NCBI GenBank assembly: GCA_023417655.1
Contig: JAEZFD010000055.1
Coordinates: forward strand, 1 to 41,874
DNA from: Planctomycetota bacterium
Lineage (GTDB): Bacteria; Planctomycetota; Planctomycetia; Planctomycetales; Planctomycetaceae
DNA length: 41,874 nt
Reading direction: 5' to 3'
Numbering within the stretch: the stretch's first letter is position 1; every line of letters begins with the position of its first letter. Shown here one piece after another: positions 25,547-33,972 of this stretch. The notes beneath the pieces are model-generated. The model searched no databases. It worked only from the letters and a program-made list of their open reading frames with translations, and was not told where the DNA came from. Position numbers and translations under genes: made by a program.

Positions 25547-27085
25547 TCAGAGCCTCTTGAGTAGTTCTGCGGCGCGGGTTTCGAAGATCTCCTGCCATTC
25601 CGGAGCTAGGATACAGTCGCTGTCTTCCTGAGCCCCGCCGACGTTCTCCAGTTGCTCTGCGGTCGGAGCATAATAGATATACCCGTTGGTATAGCCGGCG
25701 ACGAAGGTTTTCTCGTGGGGTGATTTCTTCTTGATGTTCATACCGATGGGGCTCGTCAGTTCGCCGGGAAACGTGATCATCACAAAGTCACCAATTCGCA
25801 GTCCGAGCACTTCGACATCGATGGTGCGGGATCCGGCGGCGACGAGGCTGGCCTGATGTTTGTGCAGGAGTGCGAGATTCGTCTGCACCCGGGTCAGTTC
25901 CTCCATGATTGCGATGTTTCGCAGATAGGCCTCGATGTTCTTTCTGTTCTCGGCGTCGAGATTCTTTAGATCACTTCGTCCCTGCTGATCATCGTAGAGA
26001 TAGCGGTGTGAATAATAGGACGGGTAATCCTTGGCAACCTGATACTTCACGGCGAGCGGAAGAAATGTTTCGAAGTTCAGCGACGTTCCCTGGAACTGTC
26101 GAAGCAGGCGATTCTGTTCCGCTTCAAGTTGTGCGATCCGATCGGTGCGATCTCCTCGTGGCAGCGTCAGCGTTTCGTTGATCACGCTCAGACGATTGTC
26201 TGTTCCGCAGTTGATCTGACGAATCCCCCGGAGTGTGCTTAGTCCCAGTTGATTTCCGAGGGGTTCTGCACTGCGAGGATGATTGACGTCTTTATAGAAA
26301 GTGGGGTTGATGTCCCCTCCGCACCCCTGAAGAAAGAGGGCTGTCGCTCCCCGGCTAAGATTCTCTTCAATCGCTTTAGAGGAAAACCCGATAATGTCTG
26401 CGGTGTTTCCCTTGCTCGGAACTCCCTGAATTGGATGGCAAGCAAAGTTATAGATGACACCGAGTGTGCTGCCATCTTCCCGCTGAAGTTTCAGGATGCC
26501 GATTTCCGGATCAATTGGCGCAACATCCGAAATCTCGTTATCGGCTGGCAGGGGATAAGCATGCCGAACATCTATTTCCTTGCCGTTCTTCCGTTTCAGG
26601 CGGCGGTTTTCAGAGATGCGATGCTCTTCGCTTCGCCCTGACCCGACGTAGACGGGTACCATGGAGCTGATGGCTTCTTGTACGGCGTCAAACGTCAGTG
26701 CCGTGATATCTGGCAGAACAACCCCATGACAATGGCTGGCGTTCACAACGACATTGCTGCCGGGGATGCTGAGTTCGCTGGACAGCCGCCCTCGGAGTTT
26801 CGGCAGGAAGTCGTTCTTGATTCGTCCAATCTCTCCAATCGCCACGGCATCGACGGAGATTAATACCGCCCAGGTATTGTCCGACTTGAGAGCGATCACT
26901 TTGACATACAGCGGATCATTTACTGGTCCGGCGTCATAGTCGGTAATGTCGCGACGGGCGGCGCCCGCCAACAGCGATCCGGCATGAATTTCCCCAGGAT
27001 TGACCGTCAGAAGCACGAGCCAGAGGAGGCAGCTGAGAAGGCCATTCAAAATAAGACGTCGATCAGCCTGAACGCTCGAAGTCAT
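25547..27085 (-). CDS. Secreted neutral/alkaline ceramidase-like hydrolase
   Basis: The protein (512 aa) matches the N-terminal catalytic part of the neutral/alkaline ceramidase family, zinc amidases acting on N-acyl sphingosines. LLAGAARRDITDYDAGP is the typical beginning of the mature domain. NASHCHGV and NFACHPIQGV carry the likely zinc-binding histidines, and FLQGCGGDINPTF corresponds to the nucleophile loop region, although the family GDVSPN is changed to GDINPT. It is shorter than bacterial ceramidases (about 670 aa). An N-terminal hydrophobic segment (LILNGLLSCLLWLVLLTV) is a signal peptide. The ATG at 27085 has AGGAG 8 nt upstream, so it is preferred to 27142. Many planctomycete relatives exist, and the real substrate may not be ceramide. 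Confidence 0.82.
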   Translation of the reverse strand: MTSSVQADRRLILNGLLSCLLWLVLLTVNPGEIHAGSLLAGAARRDITDYDAGPVNDPLYVKVIALKSDNTWAVLISVDAVAIGEIGRIKNDFLPKLRGRLSSELSIPGSNVVVNASHCHGVVLPDITALTFDAVQEAISSMVPVYVGSGRSEEHRISENRRLKRKNGKEIDVRHAYPLPADNEISDVAPIDPEIGILKLQREDGSTLGVIYNFACHPIQGVPSKGNTADIIGFSSKAIEENLSRGATALFLQGCGGDINPTFYKDVNHPRSAEPLGNQLGLSTLRGIRQINCGTDNRLSVINETLTLPRGDRTDRIAQLEAEQNRLLRQFQGTSLNFETFLPLAVKYQVAKDYPSYYSHRYLYDDQQGRSDLKNLDAENRKNIEAYLRNIAIMEELTRVQTNLALLHKHQASLVAAGSRTIDVEVLGLRIGDFVMITFPGELTSPIGMNIKKKSPHEKTFVAGYTNGYIYYAPTAEQLENVGGAQEDSDCILAPEWQEIFETRAAELLKRL

Positions 27086-27149
27086 GGCCGGCTCCTGTAG
27101 GGGAATTCTCGAGGAGAGAAGAGACAGTCTGCGTTTTGCCAATGATAAG

Positions 27150-27200
27150 TTGGCGTAAATGCTTTGCGTAGTGTCTGCAAAACTTGCTAGTTTTACGCAA
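27150..27200. promoter_or_regulatory. Three copies of a TTGCGTA-type motif between divergent genes
   Basis: TTGGCGTAAA (27150-27159), TTTGCGTA (27163-27170) and, on the opposite strand, TTGCGTAAAA (27191-27200) lie within 51 nt. The last two form an inverted repeat TTGCGTA-23 nt-TACGCAA. The cluster sits between the divergent ceramidase-like and esterase genes, where an operator would be expected. The regulator is unknown. Confidence 0.4.
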
Positions 27201-27327
27201 CTTCCTGAACCGAAGATTTACCGATTCATCAGAGAGGGAGTGAATTGGACCTGCTTGGGAGGTGACATCGAGTCAGTTCAAGACATAGATTTCTCCGCTT
27301 TTTATTAAGAACTCTGGAAACGATTTC

Positions 27328-28140
27328 ATGCGATTGCGTCTCTTTCTGATGGCCGCAGGACTTCTCGTTACTGCAGCGGTGAGTGGAAAACACACTCACG
27401 CTGCTGACCTGCCGACTGCTGACAAGTTTGACCTTTACCTGTTGATCGGCCAGTCGAACATGGCAGGCCGTGGAGCTCTACCGAAAGAGCCACAATCGGC
27501 GCCCGAGCGTATCCTCAAGTTCAGTCAGGAGAACACATGGATCGCCGGCACCGAGCCACTTCACTTTGATAAACCCACAATCGTCGGGGCTGGCCTGGGG
27601 TTGTCCTTCGCGCAAGAGATGGCGACAGCTGATCCTTCAGTCACAATCGGGTTGATTCCCTGTGCCGTCGGGGGGACGCCGTTGTCGCGATGGGAGAAGG
27701 GTGGAGATCTTTATCAACAAGCGGTTGAACGCGCGAAGCAGGCAATGGCTGCGGGGAAGCTCAAGGGGATTCTTTGGCATCAGGGTGAAGGTGATGCCGG
27801 AGCGAAGGAGACGGCCGAAAGTTATGCGGCGCGACTCAAAGCGATGGTGGTTGCGCTGCGTGAAGAACTCGATGCTCCTGACGTTCCATTCGTCGCTGGC
27901 GAACTGGGTCAGTTCTATCTCGTCGAGAACGGCGGGAAGGCGGTCTATGCGAAGCTGGTGAACGAGCAGATTAACGCCCTTCCACAGCAGCTGCCTCATT
28001 CTGCAGTCGCTTCCTCCGAGGGCTTGGGCCATAAAGGGGACGCTGTGCATTTTGATACTGCAGCTCTCCGGGAATTCGGGCTCCGCTATGCCGCGGCCAT
28101 GAAGGATCTCCAGAAACCGCATGGCACTCATTCACGTTGA
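27328..28140 (+). CDS. Secreted sialate O-acetylesterase-like (SASA) carbohydrate esterase
   Basis: This SGNH-type esterase (270 aa) belongs to the SASA/CE6 group that removes acetyl groups from sugars or polysaccharides. A signal peptide (MRLRLFLMAAGLLVTAAVSG ... likely cleavage near HAA-DL) is followed by the nucleophile block LLIGQSNMAGRG. The middle blocks are GLIPCAVGGTPLSRW and ILWHQGEGDA, and the Asp-His pair is in KGDAVHFDTAALREFG. Acetylxylan or sialic acid derivatives are possible substrates; the sequence does not decide. It is divergent from the ceramidase-like gene and is followed 105 nt later by a small periplasmic protein gene. Confidence 0.88.
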   Translation: MRLRLFLMAAGLLVTAAVSGKHTHAADLPTADKFDLYLLIGQSNMAGRGALPKEPQSAPERILKFSQENTWIAGTEPLHFDKPTIVGAGLGLSFAQEMATADPSVTIGLIPCAVGGTPLSRWEKGGDLYQQAVERAKQAMAAGKLKGILWHQGEGDAGAKETAESYAARLKAMVVALREELDAPDVPFVAGELGQFYLVENGGKAVYAKLVNEQINALPQQLPHSAVASSEGLGHKGDAVHFDTAALREFGLRYAAAMKDLQKPHGTHSR

Positions 28141-28245
28141 AGATGTCGAGGCCAGAGGGCGCTGACTCGATGATGAAGATTCGTCTGATGGAGTGGTGCG
28201 AAAAGTTGAAACTGTTCGTTGATTTTTCCGATAAGGGCAATCGTG

Positions 28246-28659
28246 ATGAAGCTGAATCGAATTGTATTGATCGCATTTCTGGGAATGACGAGCACCGCCA
28301 TGCTGGCGCAGGCCGCGGACACCGCGCCGGCAAAATCGGAGAACGCCAGCCCGGCCGCTGCAAAGCAGTCTCCCTCCAAAGGAACTCCTGAAGGGGCCAA
28401 GAAATCGCGACGCCTCCCCTCTGGCTACGGAATGCTGGGACTGAATGACGGACAGCGCGAGCAGATCTATAGCATGCAGGCTTCTTATCAGAATCAGATT
28501 GAGAAACTTCGTGCAGAACTCGCTCAGTTAACACAGCAGCGAGATGACAAGATCGAAGCCATCCTGACTCCAGGACAGAAGGCCCGACTCCAGGAGATGC
28601 GTGCTGAAGCGAAGGCGAATTCCGAGAAGCCTGAAGCAAAGAAGAATGCTTCCAAGTAG
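28246..28659 (+). CDS. Small periplasmic Spy/CpxP-like coiled-coil protein
   Basis: The 137-aa product begins with a signal peptide (MKLNRIVLIAFLGMTSTAML, cleavage near AQA-AD). A low-complexity Ala/Ser/Lys region follows, then a helical segment from about residue 65: LNDGQREQIYSMQASYQNQI and a heptad-rich LRAELAQLTQQRDDKIEAIL, ending TPGQKARLQEM. The LNDGQ and LTPGQ pieces resemble the LTxxQ motif of Spy/CpxP proteins, which suggests a periplasmic chaperone or sensor, but the match is weak. The ATG at 28246 has AAGGG about 9 nt upstream. A strong terminator ends the unit. Confidence 0.7.
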   Translation: MKLNRIVLIAFLGMTSTAMLAQAADTAPAKSENASPAAAKQSPSKGTPEGAKKSRRLPSGYGMLGLNDGQREQIYSMQASYQNQIEKLRAELAQLTQQRDDKIEAILTPGQKARLQEMRAEAKANSEKPEAKKNASK

Positions 28660-28684
28660 CGGTTGAACTCGCGGAAAAGCGATA

Positions 28685-28722
28685 GGGCGTGAGATCCATT
28701 CAGAGGTCTCACGCCCTTTTTT
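28685..28722 (+). terminator. Intrinsic terminator after the Spy-like gene
   Basis: A 10-bp perfect stem (gggcgtgaga / tctcacgccc) with a 12-nt loop is followed by six T. It begins 26 nt after the stop codon. On the minus strand the T-run is missing, so it serves mainly the plus-strand gene. Confidence 0.85.
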
Positions 28723-28750
28723 AATTCACAGGAAGTGCGTTATTCCGACC

Positions 28751-29944
28751 TTACGCTTCCTGTTGGGTCGCGAGAAGCAAAGCGATTCGACAGGCGTCCA
28801 GATAGTCAGGGACGATGAGTTCTTCCTTCACGGTATGAATCTGTCGCTGACCACATCCTAGAGTGACGGTCGGCAGGCCATGTGTCACCATCCAGTTGGC
28901 GTCGAGACCTCCGTTGGAGATCTTCAGCTCCACTTGATGACCGCATCGGGCAATTGCCGCGCTGGCCGCCTGAACAACGTCCGAGGTCGAATCGAGTCGA
29001 AAGGCTTCATATTTCGGCGTCACCGTGATGTTGACGCTTCCAGCCTGACCGGTGGCGTTCTTCGTTGTCTTGGCGGCTTGACGGAATGCCTTTTGGTAGG
29101 CGGACACGATCTTCGCCCGAAAGACGGGGTCATGACTCCGAACTTCCGCTTTCAGTGTCAGTCGATCGGTCACCACGTTAGTGGCATCGCCCCCATGAAT
29201 GACGCCGACGTTGCTTGTGCCCGTCTTGCGGCCTTTCACGACGCTTCCAAACCAGCCATCTTCGACCAGTGAGTGAATTGCCTTGCTGGCAATGACGATG
29301 GCACTGACGCCAGCTTCAGGGTGAACGCCGGCGTGGCTCGCGAGGCCCGTGATTTCAATCTCGAGATGATCGTCTCCCGTCGCACCAATCGTGGCGAGAT
29401 GAGGGGCGCCGCCGTCCCAGTTAAAGCAGAGTTTTGGATTCCCGAGTTTGTTGATCGAGACATGCCGGGCACCCAGCAATCCGACTTCTTCCTGAACCGC
29501 AAACAAAACCGTCAGGGGAGGATGGGGAAGGTTGTGTTTCAGGATCAGCTTCAGCGTGTTCAGAATGGTCGCCGCTCCAGCGCGGTCATCGCCTCCCAAG
29601 GCAGTATTCGGATTCCGGGAACGGATGACCTCTCCATCACGATAGGGTTCACAGCCCACGCAGAGCGGAACGGTATCGATGTGTGCCATTAGCAGGCGTC
29701 GTGGGCCGCGTCGCGTGCCAGGCAGTTTGACGATGAGGTTCCCGATCTCACCTTTAATGGGGCTTTTCTTGTTCGCCTGATCACAGTGCATTGCCTCATT
29801 GTTGAGACCGGCCAGTTTGAGTTGCTCAATGATGAAGGCGACGACCTGACCTTCGTGCCCGCTTTTCCCAGGAATTGCCATCATGGTCTGAACCAGATCG
29901 ACGGCGGAGTCATCAACGAGTGAAGTCATTTCACTGGCAGTCAT
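28751..29944 (-). CDS. M20 family metallopeptidase (tripeptidase T-like)
   Basis: This is a 397-aa di-zinc peptidase of the M20 family, closest in look to PepT and PepT-like aminotripeptidases. The zinc and catalytic motifs are readable: LLMAHIDTVPL, LGGDDRAGAA, FAVQEEVGLLGA, FNWDGG and CGQRQIHTVKEEL. The dimerisation domain contains ITGLASHAGVHPEAG. There is no signal peptide, so it is probably cytoplasmic, releasing amino acids from short peptides. It starts at ATG 29944, with a second in-frame ATG five codons later. It stands alone; the hairpin just upstream belongs to the MFS gene. Confidence 0.9.
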   Translation of the reverse strand: MTASEMTSLVDDSAVDLVQTMMAIPGKSGHEGQVVAFIIEQLKLAGLNNEAMHCDQANKKSPIKGEIGNLIVKLPGTRRGPRRLLMAHIDTVPLCVGCEPYRDGEVIRSRNPNTALGGDDRAGAATILNTLKLILKHNLPHPPLTVLFAVQEEVGLLGARHVSINKLGNPKLCFNWDGGAPHLATIGATGDDHLEIEITGLASHAGVHPEAGVSAIVIASKAIHSLVEDGWFGSVVKGRKTGTSNVGVIHGGDATNVVTDRLTLKAEVRSHDPVFRAKIVSAYQKAFRQAAKTTKNATGQAGSVNITVTPKYEAFRLDSTSDVVQAASAAIARCGHQVELKISNGGLDANWMVTHGLPTVTLGCGQRQIHTVKEELIVPDYLDACRIALLLATQQEA

Positions 29945-29963
29945 CGGTCACCTGTGTCGGAAA

Positions 29964-29997
29964 GAAAAACGGCCTTCAGGAAGAGTTCCTGAAGGCC
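29964..29997 (-). terminator. Intrinsic terminator of the MFS gene
   Basis: A perfect 12-bp inverted repeat (ggccttcaggaa / ttcctgaaggcc) with a 3-nt loop is followed on the minus strand by GTTTTTCTTT. It lies about 80 nt past the MFS stop and 27 nt upstream of the M20 peptidase start. Confidence 0.85.
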
Positions 29998-30076
29998 GGA
30001 TCATCAAGCGTGCAAGTTGTCCGATCAAGGGAGACCTGAAATTTCTCTCACGGTCCAAGTCCCTGATCCAGTCACT

Positions 30077-31672
30077 TTATGACTCTGCTGTTCCCAATGC
30101 CTCGGGTTCATCCGGCAGGTTCGGGTTCTCGGTGAGGTGAACGGCCTTGTAACCGCCCCTCAGTCGGAAGCCGATGATCAGCAGGAGATAGCAGACAGCC
30201 ATCACCATTGGGATGCAGGCGGTCCATCTCAATGCCGATTTACCGCCGAAAATACCCGCTTCGACCACTCGTGGTTTGTCTTCGCTGGCGAATTGAGAAG
30301 CATTCGCCCACCAGTTGTCCAGTGCAATCTGATTAGCGTCTTCAACGCCTGCTTCTTTCTGCAGGACCGAAACTCGCTCAAGTTCTTTTCCATTGTCTTC
30401 CAGGATTCCGACTTTCGCTCCGTTCAGACCGACGGTCTTGAATCCGAGGAAAACGTTTTCTTTATCGGCCTTGTACCGGTCGAATGTTTCGGTCGATGCC
30501 TGAGCCAGATAATGGGAAGCAAAGTAGTCCTGCTGGAAGCCGATGGCCGGGCCCCCGAGAAGACCAGCAGAGAGCATACCGACTCCCCCCATCATCCCGA
30601 TCGAAACCGCTCCGCCGTTCGGGAACCGTTCGGAGGCAACTGCCAGCATGGTCGGCCACAGGAAGGTCTTTCCACAGGCGTAGACGGTGGCAGCGACGAC
30701 GCAGGCGATCGCTGTTCCTGCATTCCCCAGCATTGTCAGACCAATGGCTCCCAGAATTGCGCTAACAAGCAGCAAGCCGAGTGGAGAGATCCGGTGGACG
30801 ATCGGACCTGCGACAAATCGCAGGATAAACATCAGCATGGAGGTGTAGACGAACAGGGCGAGACCTGACTTCGGATCAGACAGAATCGAGCCAGTGATCT
30901 TGCTGATCCATGAATCGGTCCCCAGTTCCACGTAACCGACCATGGCGTGAATCACAAGCAGGAAGATCATCAGCGGCGCGAACAGCGTGCCGATCATCTG
31001 GCTTGTCGAAACACCGGCGGAGGCGGCTTCAGAACGAGGGAACTTCTGCCCCAGCAGCATTCCACCGTAAATGATCACCGGCACCAGGAAGAGCGACATC
31101 TGGATCTTCCAGTCGACAGCCGGAGCGATCACGGTTCCACTGGAGTCCACTTTGGCAGCCATGAAGTAGGACGCCAGCCCTCCCAGCACGAGGCCGGCTG
31201 GCCATCCGGCGTGGAGAATGTTCAGGTAATGTGTTTTGTTCTTGGGGAACAAGGTTGCCGTCAATGGGTTGACGACTGCTTCACACAGTCCATTGCCGAT
31301 CGAGAAGATGAGCATCGCAAAGAACAGACACCAGTAAGCGGCATCTTTCCCGCCGGCATTGAATGCGGCAGGAGTTCCCAGTGTCAGCACGGCCGACAGA
31401 AAGTGCAGCACGAATGCGGCGATCATGATCTTGCCGTACCCGATCCGGTCGGCGAAGAGCGAAGTGATGATGATCACGAGACCGAAACCGGTCAGACCGC
31501 CTCCGGTGATCGATCCGAGTTCGGACATTGTGAAACCGAACTTCTCGGCCCATTGGCCGAGAATCCCGCCGCGGACGGAGAACCCGACTCCCGCTGCGAG
31601 AATTGCCATGAACCCCGCATAAAGCAGTCGGTGGGCGTTAGGCGCAATGGCCTCCGAATCCTTGTGACTCAT
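30077..31672 (-). CDS. MFS transporter
   Basis: This is a 531-aa major facilitator protein with about 12 hydrophobic segments. The N-terminal half has the Asp/Gly loop FADRIGYGKIMIA, which corresponds to the loop 2-3 motif, and LFPKNKTHYLNILHAGWPAG, similar to the fucose-permease-like branch. The C-terminal half carries ACGKTFLWPTMLAVASERFP. A hydrophilic insert of about 95 residues (from FQQDYFASHYLAQAS to EAGIFGGKS) lies before the last helix, which is unusual for MFS proteins. I chose the ATG at 31672 (MSHKDSEAIAP) with GGCAGAAG upstream, since the upstream extension to 31816 is Arg/Ser-rich and unlike the family. The substrate is unknown. Confidence 0.87.
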   Translation of the reverse strand: MSHKDSEAIAPNAHRLLYAGFMAILAAGVGFSVRGGILGQWAEKFGFTMSELGSITGGGLTGFGLVIIITSLFADRIGYGKIMIAAFVLHFLSAVLTLGTPAAFNAGGKDAAYWCLFFAMLIFSIGNGLCEAVVNPLTATLFPKNKTHYLNILHAGWPAGLVLGGLASYFMAAKVDSSGTVIAPAVDWKIQMSLFLVPVIIYGGMLLGQKFPRSEAASAGVSTSQMIGTLFAPLMIFLLVIHAMVGYVELGTDSWISKITGSILSDPKSGLALFVYTSMLMFILRFVAGPIVHRISPLGLLLVSAILGAIGLTMLGNAGTAIACVVAATVYACGKTFLWPTMLAVASERFPNGGAVSIGMMGGVGMLSAGLLGGPAIGFQQDYFASHYLAQASTETFDRYKADKENVFLGFKTVGLNGAKVGILEDNGKELERVSVLQKEAGVEDANQIALDNWWANASQFASEDKPRVVEAGIFGGKSALRWTACIPMVMAVCYLLLIIGFRLRGGYKAVHLTENPNLPDEPEALGTAES

Positions 31673-31892
31673 CTTCTGCCTTTCTTCGCCCACTGGAGAT
31701 GCAGGGCAAGGGGATGACCGAAAATGGCGTCCGTGCGAGACGCCTGCAGCATCACTGCTGAAACGACGAATCGACGTCGCCCGATGGAATGAGCGGTATC
31801 CTATCGGGGGGATCACCTAATTGCCACGCAGAGAGCAGGCACACCGCCGAAGAATGGAGGCGAATCGATGAGTGGTCTGGAAAGCCAGTGAA

Positions 31893-31920
31893 ACAAAAAA
31901 ACGCTGCCAATGGGCAGCGT
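31893..31920 (-). terminator. Intrinsic terminator of csrA
   Basis: An 8-bp stem (acgctgcc / ggcagcgt) with a 4-nt loop is followed on the minus strand by seven T. It lies 36 nt past the csrA stop codon. Confidence 0.85.
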
Positions 31921-31956
31921 CTCGAATCAGATGAAATCACGCTTTGGCATTAAAGC

Positions 31957-32184
31957 CTAAGGAGTTTCTGTGTTCGTTGGTTCAGGGGCCTGGGTCGCAG
32001 GCTGGCACTTCGAGGCATTCATTTCCCGCACGAGTGCGTCGTACACTTCCTGACGATGGATTGCGACGTCTTTGGGAGCTTCAATACCGAGCCGTACCTT
32101 GTCACCGCGGATTTCCACAACGGTAATCACAATCCGTTCGTCGATGACAATACTCTCGTTCTTCTTGCGCGAGAGGACCAACAT
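31957..32184 (-). CDS. csrA: Carbon storage regulator CsrA
   Basis: CsrA is a small dimeric RNA-binding protein that blocks or changes translation by binding GGA motifs in mRNA leaders, acting in carbon metabolism and motility. MLVLSRKKNESIVIDERI is the unmistakable start, followed by VRLGIEAPKDVAIHRQEVYDAL. The product is 75 aa; the last 20 residues (from SKCQPATQ) are a Pro/Thr-rich tail beyond the conserved core. It has its own promoter (32244-32272) and terminator, so it is a single-gene unit. No fliW or flagellar gene is near. Confidence 0.96.
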   Translation of the reverse strand: MLVLSRKKNESIVIDERIVITVVEIRGDKVRLGIEAPKDVAIHRQEVYDALVREMNASKCQPATQAPEPTNTETP

Positions 32185-32243
32185 GGTACTTTCCTCAACC
32201 GAATTCCTGGTGGGTCTTCATCCAAGCCACAATTTCACTTGAC

Positions 32244-32272
32244 ATGATAGATCTGATCCTTTAACGGGTCAA
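32244..32272 (-). promoter_or_regulatory. Sigma70-type promoter of csrA
   Basis: On the minus strand TTGACC (32267-32272) and TATCAT (32244-32249) are separated by exactly 17 nt, close to consensus. The expected transcript start is about 50 nt before the csrA ATG. Confidence 0.7.
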
Positions 32273-32343
32273 CGTGCCAATCGGAAAAAATTGCCGAATT
32301 TGCCTGACTGGAATAGACTTAGGGAAATCTAAAACCGGCAAGA

Positions 32344-33912
32344 TTATTCCGGCTGAGGTGTCGAGGAAGTTTGCGTTTTCTTTGTATCTTCTTTTACGGG
32401 AACATGTTCCGGACGGAGAAGCGGGAAAAAGATGACGTCCCGGATGGTGCGGCTGTCTGTCAGTAGCATGACCAATCGGTCGATTCCGATCCCAAGCCCG
32501 CCTGCTGGCGGCATCCCGACCTTCAGTGCCTGAATGAAATCCCAGTCCATTTTCGCCATAGAATCTTCTTCTGACTGACCTTCCAGCTGGGTGAGGAAAA
32601 GCTGTTCCTGCAGCTTCGGGTCATTCAGTTCGGTGTAGGCATTCGCCAGTTCCATCCCTTTGACGAACAGCTCGAACCGTTCGGCGACCTGCGGATTGGA
32701 AACCTTTCGCTTGGTCAGTGGGCAGATCGAGGCGGGATAGTCCGTCACGAAGATCGGACCAACGAGGCTCTCTTCGACGCAGGCTTCGAAGACTTCGCTG
32801 ACGATCAGATCGGGATGCAGCTGATTCGCCTCCATCTTCGCCAGAAACTCAGGCTTGATGTTCCCCAGTCGAACCTGTTCTCGGGCCTTGGTCTTCACTG
32901 CTTCAAGATCGGTGATGTCGCAACCGGCATGCTCCTGGAACAGGTCGGCGTAGGTCCGGCGTGGCCACGGAGGAGTGAAGTCGATCGAGCTGTCACCCCA
33001 AGGGAGAATCAGTGACTCGGTCGATGTTTCACCTCGAGCGGCGAGAACGGCGCGCACGGCGTCAGTTACGATGGCCTCGGTCAGGTCCATCATGGATTCG
33101 TAGTTTCCATACGCCTGATAGATTTCAATCATCGTGAATTCAGGGTTATGCGTGGCATCAATCCCTTCATTCCGGAAGACACGGCCGATCTCGAACACCC
33201 GTTCGATCCCACCGACCATCAGCCGCTTCAGGTGCAGCTCAAGTGCAATCCGCAGGTAAAGCGGAATGTCGAGAGCGTTGTGATGTGTCAGGAAGGGCCG
33301 TGCGGCCGCTCCCCCGGCGATGGCATGCAGCACCGGAGTTTCCACTTCGATGAAGTTCTGCCCGCTGAGTGTCTGGCGGACCGAATTGAGAATCCGACTG
33401 CGGAGCAGCAGTTTGTCGCGGACGCCGGGGGTGTAGATGAGGTCCAGTTCCCGGTGACGCAGCAGAGTCTCGATGTCGGTGACGCCATGGTGCTTCTCAG
33501 GAGGCTGAGCCAGCGACTTGCACTGGATCGTCAGCGTTTGCACGAGGATTGAAATTTCCCCGGTCTCGGTCCGCTTCAGTGCACCGTCGACTCCGATGAG
33601 ATCGCCGAGGTCGAGTTGGCTCATCAGTTCCCATTGGGCTTCGGAGAGGTCGCCCCGGGAGAACAGTAGCTGAATCCGGCCTGTTGCGTCGGCGATATCA
33701 AAAAACCGGAGCTTTCCGGCCTTGCGACGCAGCATGATGCGACCGGTGACTCGGACGGTCTCCCCGAGAACACCGGCTTCGGCCGGACACAGTTTCCGGA
33801 CTGCTTCGATCGAAGAGACGTTATCGAAACGCTGCCCGAATGGATCGTGTCCGAGTTCGACGATCTTTTCGAGTTTTTCGAGTCGGGCGAGTTCAAACCG
33901 GTCAGGCTTCAT
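32344..33912 (-). CDS. lysS: Lysine-tRNA ligase, class II
   Basis: LysS charges tRNA-Lys. The N-terminal OB-fold anticodon-binding domain contains VRVTGRIMLRRKAGKLRFFDI. The class II catalytic core shows motif 1 (FIEVETPVLHAIAGGAAARP), motif 2 (FEIGRVFRNEGIDATHNPEF) and motif 3 (GLGIGIDRLVMLLTDS), with RDVIFFPLLRP near the end. The length is 522 aa, about 15 longer than E. coli LysS because of a polar Lys/Thr/Pro tail. The ATG at 33912 begins MKPDRFELARLEKLEKI. It lies 60 nt after the M16-type gene in the same direction. Confidence 0.96.
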   Translation of the reverse strand: MKPDRFELARLEKLEKIVELGHDPFGQRFDNVSSIEAVRKLCPAEAGVLGETVRVTGRIMLRRKAGKLRFFDIADATGRIQLLFSRGDLSEAQWELMSQLDLGDLIGVDGALKRTETGEISILVQTLTIQCKSLAQPPEKHHGVTDIETLLRHRELDLIYTPGVRDKLLLRSRILNSVRQTLSGQNFIEVETPVLHAIAGGAAARPFLTHHNALDIPLYLRIALELHLKRLMVGGIERVFEIGRVFRNEGIDATHNPEFTMIEIYQAYGNYESMMDLTEAIVTDAVRAVLAARGETSTESLILPWGDSSIDFTPPWPRRTYADLFQEHAGCDITDLEAVKTKAREQVRLGNIKPEFLAKMEANQLHPDLIVSEVFEACVEESLVGPIFVTDYPASICPLTKRKVSNPQVAERFELFVKGMELANAYTELNDPKLQEQLFLTQLEGQSEEDSMAKMDWDFIQALKVGMPPAGGLGIGIDRLVMLLTDSRTIRDVIFFPLLRPEHVPVKEDTKKTQTSSTPQPE

Positions 33913-33972
33913 GGCTCAAATTTCAGTTGGCGAGTGATCGAAGATGTTCAATGAGGTGACGGGCACAGAAGG

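Noticed and set aside
28137..28391. 84-aa plus-strand open frame at the start of the Spy-like gene
   Set aside because: It overlaps the signal-peptide gene in another frame and its translation has no leader or domain.
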